Below the pieces are notes generated by a model. It saw only the letters and a list, made by a program, of their open reading frames with translations. It was not told the DNA's origin and made no database searches. Positions 55,888 to 64,000 of a stretch of 64,000 nucleotides of DNA are shown here, piece by piece. Numbering within the stretch: position 1 is the first letter of the stretch; every line of letters starts with the position of its first letter. Source of the stretch: Pelagibacteraceae bacterium AG-426-G02 (GTDB taxonomy: Bacteria; Pseudomonadota; Alphaproteobacteria; Pelagibacterales; Pelagibacteraceae); assembly GCA_003213155.1 (NCBI GenBank), contig QCNQ01000005.1:1-64000 (forward strand), in the 5' to 3' direction. A program made the position numbers and the translations under genes.

Positions 55888-56721
55888 TCATAAACTAAAA
55901 TATCTAAATATAAAAATTGTCCCAATAACATAGAGAAAGACTCCAAACATTCTTTGAGCTTTAATTTTACTCATTTTATGTACTGTATTAACTCCTACTC
56001 TTGCCATTATAGTTGTTATTGGAATAAATATTAAAAAGGCTGGGATATTTACAAAACCAATACTTAAAGGCAGACTTACATCTAAATAAAGTCCAGTTGA
56101 AAAAAATCCTATTGTTCCTGAAACGGAAATAACCCAACCGATTGCAGCAGCACTACCAATAGCTTTTGTAATTGGATATCCAAAAAATCTTAGTATAGGA
56201 ACATTCATCATTGCCCCTGTAATACCCATAGGTGCAGAAATTGATCCAGATATAAAACCTAAAATAGCTTTAGGAAAAAAACTAAATCTAGGTTTGATTC
56301 TATTTGACTCTTCTTTTTGCAAAAGCAAGTAAGCACCAAAAATGAAAACAACAATTGAAAAAAAAAGAACTAAATATTTTGTTTTTAAAAAGGCTGCTAA
56401 AAATGATCCAAAAAATACTCCCAAAATAACGAATGATCCAAAAATTTTTAGAACACTAAAGTCAACTGCATTGTGTTTTCTGTGGGTAAGAACAGAAGAT
56501 GTTGAGGTAAATATCGTTATGAAAAATGCAGTGCCAACAGCTAAGTGCATTGTGTAATCATCAGTAAGATTTAAAAAGTCAAATATAAAAAAAAGAAATG
56601 GGACTGATATTAAGCCACCCCCGATCCCAAAAAGCCCGGCAAAAAAACCAACAGGTATAGCAGCCATGACCATCAAAATGATCAAATAAAAGTAATTTAG
56701 ATTTGTAAGGGAGTCGGTCAA
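55888..56721 (-). CDS. TauE/SafE family permease (TSUP), copy 2
   Basis: A 277-residue inner-membrane protein with about eight helices and the two family repeats: GFFAGLFGIGGGLISVPFL near the N-terminus and GFISGSISAPMGITGAMMNVP in the second half. Relatives export sulfite, sulfoacetate or other organosulfur anions. It lies 10 bases downstream of a paralogue of the same length and topology, so the pair came from a tandem duplication and may act together or on different anions. Confidence 0.88.
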   Translation of the reverse strand: MTDSLTNLNYFYLIILMVMAAIPVGFFAGLFGIGGGLISVPFLFFIFDFLNLTDDYTMHLAVGTAFFITIFTSTSSVLTHRKHNAVDFSVLKIFGSFVILGVFFGSFLAAFLKTKYLVLFFSIVVFIFGAYLLLQKEESNRIKPRFSFFPKAILGFISGSISAPMGITGAMMNVPILRFFGYPITKAIGSAAAIGWVISVSGTIGFFSTGLYLDVSLPLSIGFVNIPAFLIFIPITTIMARVGVNTVHKMSKIKAQRMFGVFLYVIGTIFIFRYFSL

Positions 56722-56731
56722 TTTAATATTT

Positions 56732-57568
56732 TTAATTTATACCTAGATACTCGATAAAAGATCTTATTGATACTAAAATTAAAAATATTCCAAAAATTTT
56801 ACTAAGTAATTTTTTATCAATTTTATGCACAACTTTAGCTCCTATACGAGCCATAACCATCGTAACAGGAACAAATACTGCAAATCCTAGTAAATTTATG
56901 TAACCAACGCTATAGGGAGTATTGACATTATCAATTATTTTACCGCCAGTTATCATTGTAATAGTTCCAGTTACAGCAATTAAAAAACCAACTGCTGCTG
57001 CTGTGCCTATTGATTTTCTAATGTCATATCCAAAAGTCCTCATAAATGGAACCATTAAAGATCCTCCCCCAATACCTAAAGGCACAGATATAAATCCAAT
57101 AATTACACCGGAAATATTTTTTACAATAGCTGAAATTTGTTTTGGGTTATCTACTAATTTTTCTCTTAAAAAAATAAAAAACAAACCAACCATGAGGGCG
57201 AAGATTGAAAAAAATAAAACTAATGCGGGAGTTTTTAAATTCACAGCTAAGAAAGTTCCACCAATAACACCTGCTAAAATAAAAACACCAAATGATCTTA
57301 CCATTTTAAAATCAACAGCATCATAATCTTTATGGGTCATTGTTGAAATGATTGAAGTGGGAATAATTATTGCAAGTGATGTTCCAACCGAAAGATGCAT
57401 TCTCGTGACGATATCGAAATCCAAAACAGTAAAAGCATAATAGAGTGCTGGAACCATAACAATTCCACCACCTACTCCCAACAATCCAGCCATGAAACCT
57501 GCTCCCGCAGCCGCAACTGCTAAAACAAATAACAAGTTTATTAATTCAGCAGTAGCAATTGTTTCCAT
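56732..57568 (-). CDS. TauE/SafE family permease (TSUP), copy 1
   Basis: A 278-residue membrane protein with the repeats GFMAGLLGVGGGIVMVPAL and GFISVPLGIGGGSLMVPFM, about eight helices. It matches its downstream neighbour throughout, including DYDAVDF/KHNAVDF and the C-terminal MARIGAKVVHKI/MARVGVNTVHKM. Substrate is unknown; sulfite or other sulfur-containing anions are typical of the family. Its start codon overlaps the dusA stop by one base. Confidence 0.88.
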   Translation of the reverse strand: METIATAELINLLFVLAVAAAGAGFMAGLLGVGGGIVMVPALYYAFTVLDFDIVTRMHLSVGTSLAIIIPTSIISTMTHKDYDAVDFKMVRSFGVFILAGVIGGTFLAVNLKTPALVLFFSIFALMVGLFFIFLREKLVDNPKQISAIVKNISGVIIGFISVPLGIGGGSLMVPFMRTFGYDIRKSIGTAAAVGFLIAVTGTITMITGGKIIDNVNTPYSVGYINLLGFAVFVPVTMVMARIGAKVVHKIDKKLLSKIFGIFLILVSIRSFIEYLGIN

Positions 57569-58572
57569 CAGGAACTTACTTGATTGGCTTTTTCATTATT
57601 TTGAACAATAGTCATAATATGTTTTGCCTTTTGAAAATCAGAGTCTCTTGCCATCATATTATCACTTAAATATCTTTTCCATTCTTTCGAACCTACTTGA
57701 CCATGGTATAAACCAACGGTGTGTCTCATTATATGATTTACTTTGGTTCCCTTCTTTACTTCAGTATCCAAATATTCCAAAAGTTTTTTAACCACTTCTT
57801 CTCTTGTAGGATTACCATTTGTTTTAAATATTTCTTTTTCAATTTCGACTAATGAATATGGATTTTGGTAAATTGCCCTACCAATCATTACTCCATCACA
57901 AAAATTCATGTGACGATTTATTTCGCTCACTTTAGTTATTCCACCATTTATAATTATTTCTAAATCTGGATTTGCTTTTTTAATCTCATAAACCATGTTG
58001 TAATTTAGTTTTGGAATATTTAAGTTTTGCTTTGGTGACAATCCAGAAAGCATTGCTTTTCTTGCATGTAAAATGAATGTTTTTGTACCTACATCTCTTA
58101 ATTTATGAATAAAATTATTAAGATAGTTAAAATCCTCAACATCATCAAAACCTATACGAGTTTTAGCTGTTACAGGAATTTTACACGCTTTAACCATAGA
58201 ATGAATACATTCAGCTACCAAGTCTGGTTCCTTCATTAGACATGCACCGAACTTATTTTTTTGAACCTTTTTACTTGGACATCCAAGATTAATATTTATC
58301 TCATCATAACCCATATCCTCTGCAATTTTTGCAACCTCTGCTAATTCAGCTTTATCAGAGCCGCCAACCTGTAAAGCCAAGGGTTTTTCCTCTGGACTAA
58401 ATGACAAAATCTTATTTCTATCTCCATGAATTGCGGATTTAGTGGCGACCATCTCGGTATAAAGCATTACATTTTTACTCATTAATCTTAGAAAAAAACG
58501 ATCGTGCCTATCAGTACAATCCATCATTGGAGCGACTGAAACTTTTCTGTTAATTTTTTTGTTAGTATCCAA
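57568..58572 (-). CDS. dusA: tRNA-dihydrouridine synthase A
   Basis: Flavoenzyme reducing uridines in the tRNA D-loop. The barrel motifs are VAPMMDCTDRHDR, INLGCPSKKVQKNKFGACLM (with the catalytic cysteine in GACL) and NGGITKV, with a C-terminal helical tRNA-binding domain. The TTG at 58572 gives a start just before NRKVSVAPMMD and overlaps the TRAP gene by 11 bases; an ATG at 58611 would add 13 residues and a 50-base overlap, which seems less likely. Confidence 0.93.
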   Translation of the reverse strand: MDTNKKINRKVSVAPMMDCTDRHDRFFLRLMSKNVMLYTEMVATKSAIHGDRNKILSFSPEEKPLALQVGGSDKAELAEVAKIAEDMGYDEININLGCPSKKVQKNKFGACLMKEPDLVAECIHSMVKACKIPVTAKTRIGFDDVEDFNYLNNFIHKLRDVGTKTFILHARKAMLSGLSPKQNLNIPKLNYNMVYEIKKANPDLEIIINGGITKVSEINRHMNFCDGVMIGRAIYQNPYSLVEIEKEIFKTNGNPTREEVVKKLLEYLDTEVKKGTKVNHIMRHTVGLYHGQVGSKEWKRYLSDNMMARDSDFQKAKHIMTIVQNNEKANQVSS

Positions 58573-59893
58573 GTGCTTTACCCATGATTTTATCAGGTAA
58601 CCATGTAACAATTTCAGGAAAAATACATAGAATTAAAATAGCCAATGCCATAATTATCATGAAAGGAATAGAGCCTTTTAAAATTTCAGACAAACTTACA
58701 TCTGGGGTAATGCCCTTTATAATATAAAGATTTAATCCTACAGGAGGTGTTATCAATCCTATTTCCATATTGATTGTAAATACAATTGCAAACCAATAAG
58801 GATCAAATCCTAAAGTTGTTATTACAGGCAATAAAATTGCAGAGGTCATAACAATCACAGCAACTGGAGGTAAAAAGAAACCAGCGATCAAAAGAAATAT
58901 ATTAATTAAAATAAATACAACCCACTTATTTGAACTTAACTCAACCATACTTTGGGCTAAAGACTGAGTTACGTACAGTTGTGAAAGAGTGAAAGCAAAA
59001 AGATAAGAAGCTGCAATAATAAACATTATCATTACACTTTCCTTCATTGATACTTTAACAATGTTCCAAATCTTTTTTGGCTGATAAATTTTGTAAACAA
59101 CAGCTATCAAGACAAAAACTAAGAATGCTCCAACACCTGATGCTTCCGACGGAGTTGCAACCCCACCATATAAAACATATAAAACTCCAGCAATAATTGC
59201 TAGGAATGGAAGGATTCTAGGTAATACTTCAAGTTTTTCTTTCAATGTTGGCTTTACCCTGTTTCGTAAAGCTTTTGCAGCATCTTTATCTATAAAATAA
59301 CTATGGATGAGTGCCCAAATTGCAAACATTCCAGCCAACATGAAGCCGGGTACTAATCCACATAAAAATAATCTTCCAATTGATGTTCCGGTTGCAATTC
59401 CATAAACAATTAAAACAATGCTTGGAGGAATTAAAACTCCTAGTGTTCCACCAGCTGCTATAGTTCCAGTGGCTATTTGATCTGAGTAGCCCCTTTTCCT
59501 CATTTCGGGTATTCCCATAGTTCCAATAGCTGCACAAGTTGCAGGACTTGATCCACTTAATGCAGCAAAAATTGAACATGCTCCTATATTAGAAATAACT
59601 AGTCCACCTGGTACTCTCCAAAGCCATCTATCTAATCCTGTATATAAATCTTTACCTGCAGGAGAATTAGCAACTGCCATTCCCATTAAAATAAACATTG
59701 GTATTGAAAGTAAAACAAATGAATTTAAACCAGCAAAGAATGTTTCAGCAAAAACATCAAGCATTTGAAAACCTTCAAATGATACTAAAAGAACTATCGA
59801 TACAAAACTCAAACCAAAAGCAATTGGAATTCCAGAAAAAAGCACCAGCAAAGTAAAAACTGCAACGATTAAAGCTATTATTAATGGGTCCAT
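58562..59893 (-). CDS. TRAP transporter large permease (DctM type)
   Basis: Twelve-helix ion-coupled permease of a TRAP importer, 443 residues. Typical motifs: LLVSFEGFQMLDV with LNSFVLLSIPMFILMG near the N-terminus, GSSPATCAAIGTMGIPEM, and PPSIVLIVYGIATG; the second half has NMEIGLITPPVGLNLY. It overlaps the small permease gene by one base, so the two are made in step. Confidence 0.95.
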   Translation of the reverse strand: MDPLIIALIVAVFTLLVLFSGIPIAFGLSFVSIVLLVSFEGFQMLDVFAETFFAGLNSFVLLSIPMFILMGMAVANSPAGKDLYTGLDRWLWRVPGGLVISNIGACSIFAALSGSSPATCAAIGTMGIPEMRKRGYSDQIATGTIAAGGTLGVLIPPSIVLIVYGIATGTSIGRLFLCGLVPGFMLAGMFAIWALIHSYFIDKDAAKALRNRVKPTLKEKLEVLPRILPFLAIIAGVLYVLYGGVATPSEASGVGAFLVFVLIAVVYKIYQPKKIWNIVKVSMKESVMIMFIIAASYLFAFTLSQLYVTQSLAQSMVELSSNKWVVFILINIFLLIAGFFLPPVAVIVMTSAILLPVITTLGFDPYWFAIVFTINMEIGLITPPVGLNLYIIKGITPDVSLSEILKGSIPFMIIMALAILILCIFPEIVTWLPDKIMGKALGY

Positions 59894-60387
59894 TAATTAT
59901 AATCCTTATCTTCAGTGAGTTTAATAATTTCAGCTATATATTGAAGAATCATTAGTATAGCGCCTAAAGCCATTGAAGAATATGGTATCCATAAAGGTGG
60001 ATCCCAAACAGTCCCTGTTGAATAATTTTTTGTAAATGCTTCCTCAACCATTAAAAATCCAAAATAAAATAAAATTAGAAAAAATAATAAACTTAATAAG
60101 GAAGTAAAAATTTTTAAGCGAATGATATTTTTTTTAGATAGGAAATCATAAATCCATTCCATACTAACGTGAGCTTTTTCACTAAGTACATACACACTTC
60201 CGATGAAAGTTGACGCAACTAATAACATAGTAACTAATTCTGTTTGCCAAGTAATTGCTCTTTGAAAAAAATATCTCTCAAAAACTAGCTCTACAATAAC
60301 TAAAATTGATAAGAGCAAAGCTATTACAGCAAAAGCACCACAAGCTTTCGCTATAAAATCACAAAATTTAAGATATTTTTTTTTCAT
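59893..60387 (-). CDS. TRAP transporter small permease (DctQ type)
   Basis: Four-helix small membrane subunit that pairs with the large permease, 164 residues, with the family stretch ITWQTELVTMLLVASTFIGS and a HVSMEWIYDFL segment. Its ATG directly follows a run of seven U residues belonging to the hairpin after the binding-protein gene, so no Shine-Dalgarno is possible in the usual place. Translation may depend on read-through or on an unusual initiation mode. Confidence 0.92.
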   Translation of the reverse strand: MKKKYLKFCDFIAKACGAFAVIALLLSILVIVELVFERYFFQRAITWQTELVTMLLVASTFIGSVYVLSEKAHVSMEWIYDFLSKKNIIRLKIFTSLLSLLFFLILFYFGFLMVEEAFTKNYSTGTVWDPPLWIPYSSMALGAILMILQYIAEIIKLTEDKDYN

Positions 60388-60423
60388 AAAAAAACCCCTA
60401 TTTAATTAGAATAAATAGGGGTT
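60388..60423 (-). terminator. Strong hairpin plus U7 between TRAP binding-protein and permease genes
   Basis: A perfect 12-bp stem (AACCCCTATTTA and complement; arms 60423-60412 and 60404-60393, loop 7 bases) is followed on the transcribed strand by an unbroken U-run to 60388, directly before the ATG of the small permease gene. It has the full form of an intrinsic terminator, partly placed within the operon. It probably makes binding-protein mRNA far more abundant than permease mRNA. Confidence 0.8.
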
Positions 60424-60437
60424 CTTTATATATTATT

Positions 60438-61448
60438 TTATTTAACTGCTAAAGCCATTTCCATCAGCTTATCGCCACCTGGAACTTTATCAGCAAATGC
60501 CTTGTGAGATGATTTTTTTGCAATCTCTACCCACGCAGCATGATCTTTTTCGTTCATGTATACTAATTTAACACCTGCAGCTTTATAAGCTTCTTCAAAC
60601 TTTTTATCTAAGTTTTCAACTTGAGCTGTCATGTATTTTTCAGCAACTTTTCCTGCTTTCATTAAAGCTTTTTGCTGCTTAGAGTTTAAAGCATCAAAAG
60701 ACTTTTTAGACATCAGAATTGGCTCATACATAAACCATAATCCAAATTTTCCTGGAGGTGTTGCGCATGAAACTTGCTCATAAATTTTGTAACTCACAAA
60801 ACTACCTGAACTAGTATTTGCACCTGTTAATACACCTGTTTGTAAACCAGTATAAATTTCAGATGACGGCATACTTTGTATACCTGCTCCTGCAGCTTCT
60901 AACATTTGGTTAAATGCTTTACCAGCAGCTCTCATCACTTGTCCTTTTGCGTCGCTAGGATTTTTAATACATTTTGTTTTTGAAGCAAAACCACCACCTA
61001 ACCAAGCATCAGATAGAACTACAACACCGGCATCATTTATGATTTTTTTAATTTCAGTCATCATTGGACCTTTATTAAATCTTAATGCGTGATCATGATT
61101 TTTTACAGTTCCTGGCATTAACGTTGCATCAAATTCTGGATGAAACTTAGATGCGTATGCTAAAGGAAAAGCAGAAATATCTAATTGACCAGTTGTCATA
61201 GGTTTCCACTGTTCTTTTGGTTTATATAATGATTTAGCTGGATAAATTCTGATATCTATTCCAACATTTGCTTTTTTAACCTCGTCAGCAATGATTTGAA
61301 CCATTTCATGACGTGGATCGTAAGATCCATCAGCTCTTGGAGTACCAGGCCATTGGTGACTTGCTTTTAGCGTAACTGCATAAGCAGAACCAATAGTAGT
61401 AAAAACAAAAACTAATGAAGTTAAATATAAAGATATTCTTTTTAACAT
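60438..61448 (-). CDS. TRAP transporter periplasmic solute-binding protein (DctP type)
   Basis: Captures an organic acid for the TRAP permeases. The 336-residue protein has a signal peptide (cleavage likely after AYA, residue 24), LKASHQWPGTPRADGS at the mature start, and the family core around GQVMRAAGKAFNQMLEAAGA, in which the arginine normally holds a carboxylate. Shine-Dalgarno AGAGGG (61462-61457) lies 8 bases before the ATG. The substrate is not known; the divergent CoA-transferase suggests a carboxylate that is activated to a CoA thioester. Confidence 0.93.
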   Translation of the reverse strand: MLKRISLYLTSLVFVFTTIGSAYAVTLKASHQWPGTPRADGSYDPRHEMVQIIADEVKKANVGIDIRIYPAKSLYKPKEQWKPMTTGQLDISAFPLAYASKFHPEFDATLMPGTVKNHDHALRFNKGPMMTEIKKIINDAGVVVLSDAWLGGGFASKTKCIKNPSDAKGQVMRAAGKAFNQMLEAAGAGIQSMPSSEIYTGLQTGVLTGANTSSGSFVSYKIYEQVSCATPPGKFGLWFMYEPILMSKKSFDALNSKQQKALMKAGKVAEKYMTAQVENLDKKFEEAYKAAGVKLVYMNEKDHAAWVEIAKKSSHKAFADKVPGGDKLMEMALAVK

Positions 61449-61483
61449 TATTTTTTCCCTCTATTGTTATTTTTAATAATTCA

Positions 61484-61512
61484 ATTAAAGTGAACTTATT
61501 AATAAGAGTCAA
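61484..61512 (-). promoter_or_regulatory. Promoter of the TRAP operon with a palindrome in the spacer
   Basis: On the minus strand TTGACT (61512-61507) is followed after 17 bases by TTTAAT (61489-61484). The spacer contains the perfect 12-base palindrome CTTATTAATAAG (61495-61506). A dimeric regulator bound there would block the promoter. The elements are seen; regulation is inferred, and AT-rich palindromes can arise by chance. Confidence 0.5.
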
Positions 61513-61543
61513 GTCGACAAAAACTCATGTAAGATGAAGTAAT

Positions 61544-62689
61544 ATGGATGGACCTTTAAAAAACCTACTGGTAGTTGATTTAACAAGAGTATTAGTTGGT
61601 CCTTACTGCACTATGATATTATCTGATTTAGGAGCTAGAGTAATTAAAGTTGAAGCACCTGAAATTGGAGATGACTCAAGAAAATTTGGACCATTTATAA
61701 AAGATTACTCTGCTTATTTCATGTCTCTTAATAGAGGAAAGGAAAGTATTGCACTTAACTTAAAGAATGATGAAGATAAAAAAATTTTTGAAAAAATTTT
61801 ATCTAAAGCAGATATTTTAGTTGAAAACTTTAAACCTGGTACTTTAGAAAAATGGGGGTTTGGCTGGAAAGATGTTAATAAGAAATATCCAAAACTAATT
61901 TATGCTTCTGCCTCTGGTTTTGGACAAACAGGTCCTTTAAAAGAATTACCTGCATACGACATGGTAGTTCAAGGTATGGGCGGTTTAATGAGTGTTACTG
62001 GTCACCCAAACTCTGAACCTACTAGAGTTGGAACATCTATTGGAGATATTACTGCTGGGCTTTTTACTGCGATAGGTATCAATGCAGCTTTATATGATAG
62101 ACAAAAAACTGGAAAAGGAATGTTTATAGATGTATCAATGCTTGATTGTCAAATAGCTATATTAGAAAATGCTATAGCACGTTATCTATCAAAAAATGAA
62201 ATTCCAAAACCAATGGGATCAAGACATCCATCAATTGCACCATTTGAGGCTTTCAAAACTCAAGATAGCTATATAATTATTGCAGCTGGAAATGATAAAC
62301 TTTTTGAAAAACTTTGTAATCTTCTTCAAATCCCAGAAGTAAGTAAGGATCCAAAATTTTTAGACAACTCATCTAGAGCAAAAAATATGGACCAGCTTAA
62401 AAAAATTTTAGAGGAAAAATTATTGAGTAAAAAAACAAGTGATTGGGTTAGTGAAATGGAAAAAGATAAAATTCCATGTGGACCAATTTTCAATATTAAA
62501 GAAGCTGTTGAAAACCCACAAATAGAGTCTAGAAACATGATTGTTAAAGCATTTCATAAAGTTGTTGGAGATTTTAAACTGGCTGGTAATCCAATAAAAA
62601 TGTCAGCTTACAAAGACAAAAAAACTAGAGGCGATATTCCTGATTTAGATGAACATCGACAAAAAATTATTGAGGAATTTAACAATTAA
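61544..62689 (+). CDS. Class III (CaiB/BaiF-type) CoA-transferase
   Basis: Moves CoA between carboxylic acids. The 381-residue protein has the family start LLVVDLTRVLVGPYCTMIL and SDLGARVIKVE, the segment AYDMVVQGMGGLMSVTG, and a GD pair with the likely catalytic D168 (SIGDITAGLF). The exact acids cannot be read from sequence; formyl-, succinyl- or mesaconyl-CoA relatives exist. It is read divergently from the TRAP operon, 95 bases away, so it may process the imported acid. Confidence 0.88.
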   Translation: MDGPLKNLLVVDLTRVLVGPYCTMILSDLGARVIKVEAPEIGDDSRKFGPFIKDYSAYFMSLNRGKESIALNLKNDEDKKIFEKILSKADILVENFKPGTLEKWGFGWKDVNKKYPKLIYASASGFGQTGPLKELPAYDMVVQGMGGLMSVTGHPNSEPTRVGTSIGDITAGLFTAIGINAALYDRQKTGKGMFIDVSMLDCQIAILENAIARYLSKNEIPKPMGSRHPSIAPFEAFKTQDSYIIIAAGNDKLFEKLCNLLQIPEVSKDPKFLDNSSRAKNMDQLKKILEEKLLSKKTSDWVSEMEKDKIPCGPIFNIKEAVENPQIESRNMIVKAFHKVVGDFKLAGNPIKMSAYKDKKTRGDIPDLDEHRQKIIEEFNN

Positions 62690-62701
62690 TTTAATTATTG
62701 G

Positions 62702-63439
62702 TTAATCCACTTTAAGTTTCTCAGGAAAAAAGACATAATTATCGTCAAATCTACTCACAATTTTATATTTTAAATTAAGCATATGATTTATGATTTCTTC
62801 ACAACTAGTATTCATATTTTCTAGTTGTCTTTTTTTATTTCCCCATATTTCAATTAAAATTATTGGCTCGTATTCTAAAATTTTATTATTTCCACCTAAT
62901 AACATTTCATATTCTTTACCTTCAACGTCAGCAATCAAAATATCAAATTTCTCAATATTTGTATCATCTAACTTTTTCATATGATTAAAAATTTTTTTAC
63001 TATGAATTTCAGAAGACAATCTCTTATTTTTTATATCATCGTTTGTAATAACATGCATTCCACCAGTATTATTTTTTATTCTTTCATTATTATTGTCTAA
63101 AAAATAGATTTTCTCATTTTTATTACCAACTGCAAAATTAAAGGTTTCAACATTTTGAATAAGATTTAATTTTAAATTTTCATTTAAATGTTCAAAAGTT
63201 GGAGGATAAGCCTCAATTGCAGTAATTTTTTTAAAAAACTTAGATAGTGGTATAGACAATGTCCCTATATGACTTCCAATATTCAAGCAATGCTGAAGAT
63301 TATATTTTTTTTGAATACGACCTATTAATAAAATTACATCTTTATTCCATTGAATACCATTGCTAAGTGTTTTTTGGATGAGGTCATTTTTATTTTTTAT
63401 AAGATATTTAATGCCATCAATTTCTGAAATTTCAGACAT
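62702..63439 (-). CDS. FkbM-family methyltransferase
   Basis: A 245-residue SAM-dependent O-methyltransferase with motif I CLNIGSHIGTLSIPLS, acidic AIEAYPPTFEHL, and the family segment ILIADVEGKEYEMLLGG with the following EIWGNKK. Members modify sugars of glycans, polyketides or other small molecules. It ends 12 bases from the convergent CoA-transferase gene and starts 20 bases after rpoZ, perhaps sharing its transcript. Confidence 0.8.
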   Translation of the reverse strand: MSEISEIDGIKYLIKNKNDLIQKTLSNGIQWNKDVILLIGRIQKKYNLQHCLNIGSHIGTLSIPLSKFFKKITAIEAYPPTFEHLNENLKLNLIQNVETFNFAVGNKNEKIYFLDNNNERIKNNTGGMHVITNDDIKNKRLSSEIHSKKIFNHMKKLDDTNIEKFDILIADVEGKEYEMLLGGNNKILEYEPIILIEIWGNKKRQLENMNTSCEEIINHMLNLKYKIVSRFDDNYVFFPEKLKVD

Positions 63440-63459
63440 TACACCGATTTATAATTATT

Positions 63460-63987
63460 TTACGTACCTGAGTTTTCTGGGTCTTCAGAATCTAAATTTT
63501 CACTTTCAGAGACCTGATCTAAAGAAACGTCTCCCTGTTCTTCTTCAGCATCCTCGGATACAGGGGCTTCTGGTACGTCTGGCTTAGCAGTTTCAGACAA
63601 TTCTGCTAAATCATCTTTAGATACTTGAATTTTTTCTGGAGCTTTTCTTGCTCTTTTAGATGGTAAAATAGGTGTTCCACTTTTTGAAATTTCGCCTTTA
63701 TATAAACTTTCAAAATCATCACCAACATCTTCATCAGCTTCGGCACCATCATCAACTTGTTCTACATGTTTTCTTAATTTGTAGACGGCGCTTTCAGTTA
63801 AATCATCAACTTTGATATTTTCTTCAGCTATTTCTCTCAATGCAATAACTGTATTTTTATCATTATCACGATCTAAAGTTGGTTCTATCCCAGTATTGAG
63901 TTGAGTTGCTCTTTCTTTTGCAACCAAAACTAATTCATATGGACTATCTACTTTATCAATACAATCTTCTACTGTAACTCTTGCCAT
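63460..63987 (-). CDS. rpoZ: RNA polymerase omega subunit with long acidic C-terminal tail
   Basis: Omega helps fold and keep beta' in RNA polymerase. The first 85 residues are the standard subunit ([45 protein letters not shown]). Another 90 residues follow, rich in E, D, S and P, with one basic patch ([13 protein letters not shown]). Typical omega subunits are about 90-130 residues, so at 175 this is long. The tail looks disordered; its role is unknown. It may act as an acidic interaction tail on polymerase. Confidence 0.92.
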   Translation of the reverse strand: MARVTVEDCIDKVDSPYELVLVAKERATQLNTGIEPTLDRDNDKNTVIALREIAEENIKVDDLTESAVYKLRKHVEQVDDGAEADEDVGDDFESLYKGEISKSGTPILPSKRARKAPEKIQVSKDDLAELSETAKPDVPEAPVSEDAEEEQGDVSLDQVSESENLDSEDPENSGT

Positions 63988-64000
63988 GCCGGTTATCTAT

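Noticed and set aside
56922-57326. 134-codon open frame antisense to a TauE/SafE gene
   Set aside because: Low-complexity P/I/T/K-rich sequence caused by hydrophobic codons on the other strand.

Overview
The window is a compact, very AT-rich piece of an alphaproteobacterial chromosome, almost certainly from the marine SAR11 clade (Candidatus Pelagibacter or a close relative). The basis is the extreme A+T bias, lysine/asparagine/isoleucine-rich proteins, gaps of mostly 0-100 bases, TRAP and ABC importers for small organic solutes, the methylcitrate genes and the gene order. This is inference; no search was run. There is no rRNA, insertion sequence, prophage, CRISPR array or plasmid function, and no gene-free stretch longer than about 170 bases.

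Region 1 (1-13.3 kb, minus strand) is the transcription/translation core: tRNA-Tyr, tRNA-Gly, tuf, tRNA-Trp, secE, nusG, rplK, rplA, rplJ, rplL, rpoB, rpoC, rpsL and the first codons of rpsG. The order tRNA-Tyr(GTA)/tRNA-Gly(TCC)/tuf/secE/nusG matches the E. coli tyrU-glyT-tufB-secE region. Region 2 (13.3-16.4 kb) holds rlmB, tRNA-Thr, nadK, tRNA-Leu and a secreted serine hydrolase. Region 3 (16.5-25.3 kb) is a divergent solute locus: an ABC sugar-type importer on one side, and its ATPase with a HAD phosphatase, glucosyl-3-phosphoglycerate synthase and a GH13_18 glycoside phosphorylase on the other. It reads as an import, synthesis and recycling system for glucosylglycerate.

Region 4 (25.3-35.4 kb) has a frameshifted TPR protein, a gamma-glutamylcyclotransferase-like protein, a CinA-type domain protein, and a tight plus-strand run sfsA (frameshifted)-map-purB-purC-purS-purQ-purL-bolA-grxD. 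Region 5 (35.4-44.4 kb, minus) is rpsD, trmJ, cimA, cysS, nadE, class II DAHP synthase, glmS and a stand-alone GlmU acetyltransferase half. Region 6 (44.5-48.8 kb) is gph and the methylcitrate operon prpD (frameshifted)-prpB-prpC. Region 7 (48.8-54 kb) is a methyltransferase, class I ribonucleotide reductase nrdB/nrdA with a convincing pair of NrdR-like boxes, and a phosphohexomutase. Region 8 (54-64 kb) has a charged coiled-coil protein, an unrecognised basic protein, two TauE/SafE permeases, dusA, a TRAP importer divergent from a CoA-transferase, an FkbM methyltransferase and rpoZ with a long acidic tail.

Recurring patterns: (a) three plus-strand genes (TPR, sfsA, prpD) are each broken by what looks like one extra A in an A-run, so base-calling error is the first suspicion; (b) both transporter operons have a hairpin plus U-run between the binding-protein gene and the permease gene, ending at or near the next start codon; (c) all six convergent junctions are 0-12 bases long or overlap, with stop codons back to back; (d) GC-rich patches outside protein genes mark tRNAs and a few hairpins, one of which is a candidate small RNA at about 55.15-55.23 kb.
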